Below are positions 15,752 through 22,523 of a DNA stretch of 33,994 bases, in pieces (the first letter of the stretch is position 1; every line of letters begins with the position of its first letter). The stretch spans positions 1-33,994 of the forward strand of contig JBBIOU010000031.1 in NCBI GenBank assembly GCA_037443205.1, read 5' to 3'. The position numbers and the translations under genes are program-made. The DNA is from JBBIOU01 sp037443205 (GTDB lineage Bacteria; Bacteroidota; Bacteroidia; Flavobacteriales_D; UBA2798). The notes under the pieces are model-generated. The model was not told where the DNA came from. It worked only from the letters and a program-made list of their open reading frames with translations, and did not search any database.

Positions 15752-15982
15752 TTAAAAAAATTTATTTATAATTTTTAAAATTAATGTGATTAATAAACTA
15801 ATGATTATCATCGTGGTAACCGGAAAATAAAAAGTAAAATTATCTTTTTCTATTTTTATGTCCCCGGGTAGATTGCCTAACCATTTAAAAATATTTATGT
15901 TGTTTTTTTCAAATATAAAAAGCACTATACCCACCAGTAAAATAAATAAACCCAAATAAATTATAAACTTACTGTTTATCAT
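15752..15982 (-). CDS. DUF2905 family small membrane protein
   Basis: This 76-residue protein has two hydrophobic helices, FIIYLGLFILLVGIVLFIF and FPVTTMIIISLLITLIL. They are joined by the family hallmark WLGNLPGDI followed by NFTFYFP. The function of DUF2905 is not established. It overlaps the end of the proline dehydrogenase gene by 14 bases and abuts the PLP enzyme, so it is the middle gene of a tightly packed operon. Confidence 0.85.
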   Translation of the reverse strand: MINSKFIIYLGLFILLVGIVLFIFEKNNINIFKWLGNLPGDIKIEKDNFTFYFPVTTMIIISLLITLILKIINKFF

Positions 15983-17150
15983 GTTTAAGTTTTCTTCTGC
16001 TGATTTCCTTTTTTATTAGCGCAAGTTCTCTGCCGGTTTGACCTTTTACTGAGGTGTTTTCCTGTGCCCTTCTGATTAGATAAGGCAATACTTCTTTCAC
16101 CGGTCCGTAGGGTACATATTTAGCAACATTATAACCCTCTGCAGAAAGATTATAGCTTATATGATCGCTCATGCCCAACAATTGAGCAAAATATATGCGT
16201 TTATCATTTTTTTCAATCTTATAACGATGCATTAAATCTACTAAAAATAAGGAACTTTGCTCATTATGTGTGCCGGCACAAACTGCAATATCTTGTATAT
16301 TTTTCACGCAATATTCCAATGCCAGATTGTAATCTTTATCACATAAGTTTTTATTGGCTTGTATAGGCGATGCGTAACCTTTTTGTACAGCACGTTCTCT
16401 TTCTTTTTCCATATAAGCTCCCCGAACAAGTTTTACGGCCAGTTTATATCCTCCGTTACGGGCTTTATGGTGTGATTGCATTAAAAAATCCAACCTGTCG
16501 TGCCGGTATAGCTGTATGGTATTATATACCATAAATTTTTGTTTATTGTATTTTGCCATCATCGTATCGGCAAGCGCATCAATAGCAGGCTGTATCCAGC
16601 TTTCTTCCGCATCTATAAATACCGGTGTGTCTGCTTCAAAGGCATTTTTACAAATGCTGTCTACCCGGTTAACTACCCTTAAATATTCTTGTTTTTCGCC
16701 ATCGGTAAGTTCTATTTTAGCGCTAACTTTTTCTAATAAGCTAAATCGTGCAATACCGCTTACTTTAAAAACACAAAACGGCACATGGGCATTGCCTTGA
16801 GCTGTTTTAGTTGTTCTTATTATTTCGCGGGTGGTTTCATCTAAATCGCTTTCGCTTTGTTTTCCTTCTACCGAATAATCTAAAATAGTTCCTATACCAA
16901 ATTTAGCCAAGGCAGCAATTCTGTTATTACATTCTTCTATGGTTTCGCCTCCGCAAAATCTGCTAAAAATTGTTTTTTTTATAATTCCTTTGACAGGCAA
17001 ATGAAGTTTAAATGCAAGTAGTGTTAATACTTTGCCAATGCTTACTAAGGTTGGACTGGATAAAAGTTTAAAAAGTAAATGTGCTTTTTTTAACTCTTTG
17101 CTGTTTAAAGATTGAAATGCAATACTTGTGTTATCAAAATTTATAGCCAT
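15969..17150 (-). CDS. Proline dehydrogenase
   Basis: This 393-residue FAD enzyme oxidises proline to delta-1-pyrroline-5-carboxylate at the membrane, the first step of proline catabolism. Family motifs visible in order are FGIGTILDYSVEGK, VFIDAEESWIQPAID, YNTIQLYRHDRLDF, KLAVKLVRGAYMEKERERA, CAGTHNEQSS, FAQLLGMSDHISYNL and the C-terminal YVPYGPVKEVLPYLIRRAQEN. The last supplies the substrate-binding Arg pair. It is the stand-alone, monofunctional form, as expected in Bacteroidota. The start at 17150 (MAINFDNTS) is preferred over an ATG at 17183, because a TATCTTTG box at 17163-17170 lies between them. It is first in an operon with DUF2905 and a trans-sulfuration enzyme. Confidence 0.9.
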   Translation of the reverse strand: MAINFDNTSIAFQSLNSKELKKAHLLFKLLSSPTLVSIGKVLTLLAFKLHLPVKGIIKKTIFSRFCGGETIEECNNRIAALAKFGIGTILDYSVEGKQSESDLDETTREIIRTTKTAQGNAHVPFCVFKVSGIARFSLLEKVSAKIELTDGEKQEYLRVVNRVDSICKNAFEADTPVFIDAEESWIQPAIDALADTMMAKYNKQKFMVYNTIQLYRHDRLDFLMQSHHKARNGGYKLAVKLVRGAYMEKERERAVQKGYASPIQANKNLCDKDYNLALEYCVKNIQDIAVCAGTHNEQSSLFLVDLMHRYKIEKNDKRIYFAQLLGMSDHISYNLSAEGYNVAKYVPYGPVKEVLPYLIRRAQENTSVKGQTGRELALIKKEISRRKLKHDKQ

Positions 17151-17162
17151 AGCGTATGCCCG

Positions 17163-17170
17163 CAAAGATA
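17163..17170 (-). promoter_or_regulatory. -7 box (TATCTTTG) for the proline dehydrogenase operon
   Basis: It is an exact TAnnTTTG match on the minus strand, 12 bases upstream of ATG 17150. It decides the start, because the longer reading frame would begin upstream of this box. Confidence 0.6.
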
Positions 17171-17238
17171 ATAGACAAAGCATGAATTTTATAAAACCTG
17201 TAATAATATTTATTATTATTGTGTAGTTTTATATTTTG

Positions 17239-17973
17239 ATGAAAACGATAGATATTATAACCTCACACAATGTAATAATTGAATATTCTTTGGCCTCTGT
17301 TGGCGAGCGATTTTTAGCCTTCTTAATAGACATCGGTTTATTGTTTATTTGGCTCTTTATGGTTATACTTATAGCACGCAATATGGATTATGATAATACT
17401 TATCTGGTTTATTATCTATTGTATATGCCTATGTTGCTTGTATATCATTTAACCTGCGAAACATTTTTTGGAGGTCAATCATTAGGGAAATATGCTTTAG
17501 GCATAAAAGTAGTTAAGCTAAACGGGCAAAACCCCGGTTTATCGGAGTGTTTACTTAGATGGATTTTCAGGCCGATAGATATTGGTTTTACTGCGGGTGC
17601 GTTTGCTGTTTTATTTGCTTCATCAAATGATAAATCTCAACGCCTGGGCGATATGATTGCAAAAACTGTTGTTATCCGGTTAAATCCGCCATATAAATAT
17701 TCAGTAAACGATTTGATGAATATAGGGAATAACGTAAAATCTGATAATTATAATATTACCTATCCTCAGGTAACTATATATACCGATAATGATATGTTGT
17801 ATGTAAAAAATGTTTTAGAAAGATACTATAAATATCCAAACAGCAAACACCGTGAGCTTATGGAAGAACTAAGCAGACTTGTCTGTCAACAGCTTAAAAT
17901 TGATAATCCCCCGAAGGATATAAAATCTTTTTTTAAAACATTACTGCAAGATTATATTATACTTACGCGTTAA
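17239..17973 (+). CDS. RDD family membrane protein
   Basis: This 244-residue protein has an N-terminal RDD domain at about 15-150. It shows GERFLAFLIDIGLLFIWLFM (the R..D pair), a second span LLYMPMLLVYHLTCETFFGGQSLGK, then LGIKVVKLNG, LLRWIFRPIDIG and SQRLGDMIAKTVVIR. The remaining 90 residues are soluble, with YPQVTIYTDNDMLYVKNVLERY, and look like a cytoplasmic tail. RDD proteins are poorly characterised and some act in ion transport. The start is ATG 17239, one codon inside a TTG. Only two bases separate it from the rsmI gene, so they are co-transcribed. Confidence 0.85.
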   Translation: MKTIDIITSHNVIIEYSLASVGERFLAFLIDIGLLFIWLFMVILIARNMDYDNTYLVYYLLYMPMLLVYHLTCETFFGGQSLGKYALGIKVVKLNGQNPGLSECLLRWIFRPIDIGFTAGAFAVLFASSNDKSQRLGDMIAKTVVIRLNPPYKYSVNDLMNIGNNVKSDNYNITYPQVTIYTDNDMLYVKNVLERYYKYPNSKHRELMEELSRLVCQQLKIDNPPKDIKSFFKTLLQDYIILTR

Positions 17974-17975
17974 AA

Positions 17976-18650
17976 ATGCCTAAACTTTACATAGTACCAA
18001 CACCCATCGGCAACTTGCAGGATATTACATTACGCGCCCTGAATGTTTTGAAAAATTGCGAAATAATTATTTGCGAAGACACTCGTGTAACTCAAAAATT
18101 ATTACAACATTACGAAATTAAAGCGCAGCTTATTTCCAATCATAATTTCAACGAACATAAAAATTTAGAAAAAATTATTACTAAAATTTTAGAAGGTAAA
18201 AACATGGCTCTGGTAAGCGATGCAGGTACTCCGGGTATATCCGATCCCGGGTATTTATTAATCAGAGCCTGTATAAATCATTTGATAGAAATAGAATGTT
18301 TGCCGGGTGCAGTAGCTTTTATACCGGCCTTAATTAACTCGGGCTTACCCTGCGACCGGTTTTGTTTTGAGGGTTTTTTACCGCATAAAAAAGGAAGACA
18401 AAAAAGACTTCAAGAATTATGTAACGATAACAGAACATTAATTTTTTACGAATCGCCATATCGCTTGATAAAACTCTTAAATGAAATTGAAGAATATTTT
18501 GGCTCAGAAAGAAAAATCAGTGTATCCAGAGAACTAACCAAAAAATTTGAAGAAACCATTAGAGGTACTGTAGCTGAAGTAAAAATTCATTTTGCAAATA
18601 ATGAACCTATAGGGGAATTTGTAATAATAGTACAAGGGAAAAGTAAATAA
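17976..18650 (+). CDS. rsmI: 16S rRNA (cytidine(1402)-2'-O)-methyltransferase RsmI
   Basis: This 224-residue protein has the tetrapyrrole-methylase fold and RsmI hallmarks: LYIVPTPIGNLQDITLRAL, IICEDTRVTQKLL, ALVSDAGTPGISDPGYLL, CLPGAVAFIPALINSGL, FEGFLPHKKGRQKRL, IFYESPYRL and SRELTKKFEETIRG. It 2'-O-methylates C1402 of 16S rRNA in the ribosomal P site using SAM. It lacks the extra C-terminal domain of the E. coli protein, as is usual for the shorter form. It is the second gene after the RDD protein. The stop codon coincides with the first base of the repeat element at 18650, and a strong hairpin at 18896-18931 follows. Confidence 0.95.
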   Translation: MPKLYIVPTPIGNLQDITLRALNVLKNCEIIICEDTRVTQKLLQHYEIKAQLISNHNFNEHKNLEKIITKILEGKNMALVSDAGTPGISDPGYLLIRACINHLIEIECLPGAVAFIPALINSGLPCDRFCFEGFLPHKKGRQKRLQELCNDNRTLIFYESPYRLIKLLNEIEEYFGSERKISVSRELTKKFEETIRGTVAEVKIHFANNEPIGEFVIIVQGKSK

Positions 18651-18786
18651 TCCCACATTACGCATTAGCATGCGTAATGCTCGCCTGAGAGCGGATAACG
18701 CAAACCCACCCCTTTGCCAAATGACTCAGTCCGCCTCTGGCGGAAAATTTGAAATAAATCCAAATTTCTAATACTGAATTTGGGAT
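18650..18786. repeat. Intergenic hairpin element, full copy (A)
   Basis: This 137-base element is bounded by imperfect terminal inverted repeats (starts ATCCCACATTA; reverse complement of its end ATCCCAAATTC). It contains ATTACGCAT/ATGCGTAAT, GCTC/GAGC and TCCGCC/GGCGGA hairpins and a conserved AAATAAATCCAAATTTCTAAT tract near the right end. It matches the copy at 32525-32660 over its full length with roughly ten differences. No coding capacity. Confidence 0.8.
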
Positions 18787-18895
18787 AATAGCATTCTACA
18801 AAAATTTATATCTCACAGAGTATATTAGTCCAAAAATTGTCATTCGTTTCGGAATTCGGATTTAAAGCGGTTGTTAAGTGCGAATCTATAAAAAA

Positions 18896-18931
18896 TTTAA
18901 CCCCCGCCAGCGTGTGCTGGCGGGGGTTAAA
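18896..18931. terminator. Strong bidirectional terminator-like hairpin
   Basis: TTTAACCCCCGCCAGC (18896-18911) pairs perfectly over 16 bases with 18916-18931 around the loop GTGT. It is flanked by five A residues on the left and by AATTTT on the right, so each strand reads a GC-rich stem followed by a T-rich tail. It sits between the convergent rsmI and T9SS genes. Confidence 0.85.
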
Positions 18932-18952
18932 AATTTTAATTTAAGCTAAATT

Positions 18953-20170
18953 TTAGCGATTAACAATCATTTTTTTAGTGGTTTTGTAATTACCCACAGT
19001 CAGAGAATAGAAATAAGCTCCGGGGGCTAATACAGAAGCATCAATATTAATAGAATGATTACCTGCATTTTTCATACCCATATTTTGGCTGTACACCAAT
19101 TTACCGGTAATATCAACCACTTCAAAATTTACGGTGCTTGCTGCTGCAAGTTGATAATTAATAATTGTATTGCCATTGGCAGGGTTAGGGATGTTTTGGC
19201 TAAGTGCTACCAGGTTCATATCATTTTCATTAACACTGGCTGTTGTATTGGTATAAGACAATTTTACCCAAATGGTCCAGTTTTGTATAAAATTACGGCT
19301 GTCTTGCCCGGCCTGGAAACCGGTTTGTCCATTACAATCATAGTAAGTATCTGCACCGCTTGAAGCAGGTAGTAAAGGGAAACTGTTTAACGGTGGCGCA
19401 AAACGCATATCTTGTCTGTAACTGTTGGGTGCATAATAAGAAAGCTCGGCAAAATTTTGTAATTGCGGAATTGCAGCACATAAACCTGAGCCTTGATCAG
19501 GGAATCCGGCTAATATTCCGAATGTGTCTTGCTTAGCTCCATAGTATTCTATCATCACTCCAAAAGTTTGGGCAGGAGCAAGTGTATAATTGGGTGCAAA
19601 ACCTATAACTCCTCCTTGCAACCAGGTTGCTTGCCCTGTAAAACTGGTATTTTGAATTATTTGAGTAGTATTTAATACCGTACCGGTTTGCGGATAGCCT
19701 GTACCGTTTAATGCAATTATTTTACACATTAAGGTATCGTTCATACCGCTTTGGTTCATGTGACCGCAAGCTACGTATACTGAATCTATTTTTAGCCCGG
19801 TAAAACTTGAATACGGATAAACATCTCCGGGATTGCCCAGTATGTTTCCATAAGAATCTACCAAGGTATTGTAATCTACTACAACAAATTTAATAGAAGT
19901 ATCTCCTTGTGTTAATTCATAACGCATATTCATTCGCCAAATGTATCTGCTGTATAAAATACCCAGCGTATTTGTAGAATAGTCTTCATCCGAATAATCA
20001 TAATCCACAAAAAATTCACCGGGAGCTCTCATAGTTGAGTGTAAGGGTTTTTGAAAATTTCCCTGTAAAGGCACACCTTCAAAATGCGAAGTTTGTAGTT
20101 GTGCTGTTAATTGCAAGCTAAAAAAGCTAAGAGCAATTACAGCCATCCAATGGTTAAAGTTTATTTTCAT
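18953..20170 (-). CDS. T9SS type A sorting-domain secreted protein
   Basis: It has 405 residues from ATG 20170 (MKINFNHW), preferred over a start 49 codons upstream because it begins a signal peptide ending QLTAQ and follows a TAGATTTG box. The central part is an unrecognised beta-rich region, with motifs such as FFVDYDYSDEDY and YNTLVDSYGNILGNPGDVYPY. The last ~80 residues are a classic type A sorting domain: LSQNIPNPANGNTIINYQL, VVDITGKLVYSQNMG, GNHSINIDASVLAPGAYFYSL and KKMIVNR. The family directs export through T9SS and usually cleavage or lipid anchoring at the surface. Function is otherwise unknown. It is the last of three consecutive T9SS genes on this strand. Confidence 0.9.
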   Translation of the reverse strand: MKINFNHWMAVIALSFFSLQLTAQLQTSHFEGVPLQGNFQKPLHSTMRAPGEFFVDYDYSDEDYSTNTLGILYSRYIWRMNMRYELTQGDTSIKFVVVDYNTLVDSYGNILGNPGDVYPYSSFTGLKIDSVYVACGHMNQSGMNDTLMCKIIALNGTGYPQTGTVLNTTQIIQNTSFTGQATWLQGGVIGFAPNYTLAPAQTFGVMIEYYGAKQDTFGILAGFPDQGSGLCAAIPQLQNFAELSYYAPNSYRQDMRFAPPLNSFPLLPASSGADTYYDCNGQTGFQAGQDSRNFIQNWTIWVKLSYTNTTASVNENDMNLVALSQNIPNPANGNTIINYQLAAASTVNFEVVDITGKLVYSQNMGMKNAGNHSINIDASVLAPGAYFYSLTVGNYKTTKKMIVNR

Positions 20171-20185
20171 AGTTTTAGTTTTTTG

Positions 20186-20193
20186 CAAATCTA
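20186..20193 (-). promoter_or_regulatory. -7 box (TAGATTTG) for the T9SS gene starting at 20170
   Basis: It is an exact TAnnTTTG match on the minus strand, 15 bases before the ATG and after the stop codon of the preceding gene at 20232. Confidence 0.55.
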
Positions 20194-20231
20194 ATTTAAA
20201 CTTTTTGTAATATAAAATATGAATAGTTAAA

Positions 20232-21287
20232 TTATTGTTTGATAAATGAAATGTTGTTAAATCCTTTATCGGTACGTATGGTAATGTTGTAGGTACCAAC
20301 GGGAAGTTTAGAAACATCTAATCTTTTAATGTGCTTACCCGCAGGTGTTTCGCCAAATGATTGATTTAACACCTGGCGTCCTAAAACATCCGTAATTTCC
20401 ATATACAAATTCTTAATACCTTCCTGCAAGTTAAAAGATACATCAAGCATATCGGTAGTGGGGTTAGGATAAACACTGGTAAACAATTCTAATTTATTTT
20501 CTTCGGTTCCCATGATGTATTCAACAACAATATCATCTATTGAAATTAAGTTATCATCTTCACTGTTATGATGAAAGGCAATATATATTTGCTGTCCGGC
20601 AAAGGCACCCAGGTTGATGGTATGTTCAGTTAAAACTCCTATCCATCGGGTAGAATCGCCATTATATTCTAAATCGGCCACTTGTATTGTTGAACCATCC
20701 CATCCATGTATCCATCCACCGCCTGCAATAGTAGGATTATAAGTGTATGAATTAAAATTATTGGGATTAGGTGGAGCAGGATTTCCGGTCATTTCGGAAG
20801 CAGTAAATAACACATTGTTATTGAAATTTGCAAAATCGTCATTTACGGTAGTACTTACACACACCCTGAATCCATCTAAATAGCGGGGAGTTTGTCGGGG
20901 AGCTGATTTAAATCTAAGACGGTAGCTGGCATTGGTAACATTTATTGTAGGAGATACAAACCAGTGACTGGCAACCATTGTACCGTTTAACCACGAGTTA
21001 GAAGACAATACAATATTATCGCTGCCATCCTGCAATAACGAATCTGTTAGAGCAAATGCATATCCCAGGAACCATTCTTCCGGTCTGGCTCCTCCCGAAG
21101 CATCCGAGTTTGGATCATCATCATAAGAATACCAAACGGATGGATCACCGGGATCGGGCGCCCCAACAACAATATCTGTTATAGGATTAGCCTGAAAATC
21201 TTGCGATAGCAATGTGGTATATTGTGCTTTTGTGTTTGCAATAAAAACACCTGTTAGCATCAATAAGGAAATGTAACGTTTTTTCAT
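20232..21287 (-). CDS. Choice-of-anchor J / T9SS type A secreted protein
   Basis: This 351-residue protein has a signal peptide (MKKRYISLLMLTGVFIANTK, cleaved near AQ). From about 25 to 250 is a jelly-roll-like module typical of the choice-of-anchor J family: LSQDFQANP, then SSNSWLNGTMVASHWFVSPTI, LRFKSAPRQTPRYLDGFRV and IYIAFHHNSEDDNLISIDDIVVE. The C-terminal sorting domain begins TSVYPNPTTDMLDVSF and ends FNNISFIKQ. Such modules occur on secreted adhesins and peptidases; here no catalytic domain is visible. An AAGGA sequence about eight bases before the ATG is a possible ribosome binding site, unusual in this phylum. A TAAATTTG box lies 24 bases upstream. Confidence 0.9.
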   Translation of the reverse strand: MKKRYISLLMLTGVFIANTKAQYTTLLSQDFQANPITDIVVGAPDPGDPSVWYSYDDDPNSDASGGARPEEWFLGYAFALTDSLLQDGSDNIVLSSNSWLNGTMVASHWFVSPTINVTNASYRLRFKSAPRQTPRYLDGFRVCVSTTVNDDFANFNNNVLFTASEMTGNPAPPNPNNFNSYTYNPTIAGGGWIHGWDGSTIQVADLEYNGDSTRWIGVLTEHTINLGAFAGQQIYIAFHHNSEDDNLISIDDIVVEYIMGTEENKLELFTSVYPNPTTDMLDVSFNLQEGIKNLYMEITDVLGRQVLNQSFGETPAGKHIKRLDVSKLPVGTYNITIRTDKGFNNISFIKQ

Positions 21288-21310
21288 AATAGATCCTTTT
21301 TTAAGTTAAA

Positions 21311-21318
21311 CAAATTTA
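21311..21318 (-). promoter_or_regulatory. -7 box (TAAATTTG) for the choice-of-anchor J gene
   Basis: It is an exact TAnnTTTG match on the minus strand, 24 bases before ATG 21287. It lies just downstream of a hairpin that may end the preceding transcript. Confidence 0.55.
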
Positions 21319-21322
21319 CTGA

Positions 21323-21354
21323 CTTATAAAGAAGGGGAAGCTTTAAACTCCCCC
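21323..21354 (-). terminator. Possible terminator after the upstream T9SS gene
   Basis: On the minus strand GGGGAG (21354-21349) can pair with CTTCCCC (21340-21334), and TTCTTTAT follows. It begins 32 bases after the stop of the gene ending at 21386. The stem is short. Confidence 0.45.
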
Positions 21355-21385
21355 CTCACTTGTATTATAAAAAATTAATAGTTTT

Positions 21386-22411
21386 TTATCTTACTACTAT
21401 AAATTTACCTGTTTTAGAAATACCGTTTGATGTAATAGTATAAAAATAAGAACCTTCGCTGTACTCAGAAGTATTTAAGTTATACAAACCATAACCTGCT
21501 GCTGACATATTGATGTTTTCGCTATGTACAACTTTACCGGTAATATCGGTAACTGTTAGTATAACTGTTGCAGGTTTGTTTAGTGAATAAGAAATGGTAG
21601 TAAATTCGTTTGCAGGGTTAGGGTATGCATTAATTGAAGCAATGTTAGCATTATCCTCAATACCTAATGCCAAATCAACCGCAGCAAGTACACCAGCTCC
21701 TACTTCAAAATTTCCGCTGCCCCAACCGGCACCTGATAAAGAATACCAACCATCAGGAGCAGCCCATTTTTCCCAAACAACTTCAGGCATATTGTATTCA
21801 CCGTTTACAGAAGATACAATACCAACGGTATCTCCGGGGAACAAACCGGTAAGGTCAATACCAATTGCATAATTTTGACCCGCACCAATATATACCGGTG
21901 TTGGAAAAGTTACCCAATTCAAATCATTGGTATCTATCATAGAGAAAAGTAATGTAGTTTGAGCCAATGCCGTACTATTGGGAGCTGTGTTAACCGTACC
22001 TGCAACCATGGTACCGGGTCCGTTCATATTGTATAATTTAACAGTTATACCTGAGTTGGGATTACCTGATGTAGTGGCTTTTCTGGCCAACCAAAGACCG
22101 GCACCTACTACATAATGCCCTGAACCGGGGTGTAAATCACCAAGCATAAAAGCCTGAGCTTTTTGCTCGTCACCATAGCCATTTGAACCAATTACATAGC
22201 CACCGTTTTGTGAACCATATATTGTAGGGCTCCATGTTCCATCAAATAATTCCATGTAATAAAGGGTGTCCATGGGTGCTCTATCATACGAAACATTCAT
22301 AGAAGGAATGTTTGTAACGGGTTTTGCAATAATTGTATTGTCTTGCTTAATTTGTGCATTAACAGCAGAAATTGCAAGTACCGCTAAAATTGACGTGTAA
22401 ATTTTTTTCAT
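21386..22411 (-). CDS. T9SS type A sorting-domain secreted protein
   Basis: It has 341 residues from ATG 22411 (MKKIYTSILAVLAISAVNAQ, a signal peptide). The longer frame starting at 22468 is rejected because a TAAATTTG box at 22442-22449 falls inside it. The mature part, about 20-260, contains GTWSPTIYGSQNGGYVIGSNGYGDEQKAQAF-type sequence, GAGLWLARKATTSG and FPTPVYIGAGQNYAIGIDL. These are Gly/Asn-rich beta strands with no catalytic signature. The sorting domain begins INAYPNPANEFTTISYSL and ends with the usual VILTVTDITGKVVHSEN, GLYNLNTSEYSEGSYFYTI and KFIVVR. First of three T9SS genes read leftward. Confidence 0.88.
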   Translation of the reverse strand: MKKIYTSILAVLAISAVNAQIKQDNTIIAKPVTNIPSMNVSYDRAPMDTLYYMELFDGTWSPTIYGSQNGGYVIGSNGYGDEQKAQAFMLGDLHPGSGHYVVGAGLWLARKATTSGNPNSGITVKLYNMNGPGTMVAGTVNTAPNSTALAQTTLLFSMIDTNDLNWVTFPTPVYIGAGQNYAIGIDLTGLFPGDTVGIVSSVNGEYNMPEVVWEKWAAPDGWYSLSGAGWGSGNFEVGAGVLAAVDLALGIEDNANIASINAYPNPANEFTTISYSLNKPATVILTVTDITGKVVHSENINMSAAGYGLYNLNTSEYSEGSYFYTITSNGISKTGKFIVVR

Positions 22412-22441
22412 AGTTGTTTGTGTATTTAGTTTAAATTTGAG

Positions 22442-22449
22442 CAAATTTA
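22442..22449 (-). promoter_or_regulatory. -7 box (TAAATTTG) for the T9SS gene starting at 22411
   Basis: It is an exact TAnnTTTG match on the minus strand, with a TTG 16 bases upstream as a possible -33 element. It supports the start at 22411. Confidence 0.6.
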
Positions 22450-22523
22450 ATAAAAGAATAATAATCAATTGATATTTTTTAAAAAAAATATCAGCAAGGG
22501 GCAGTTTAGTTTATTAAACGGTT

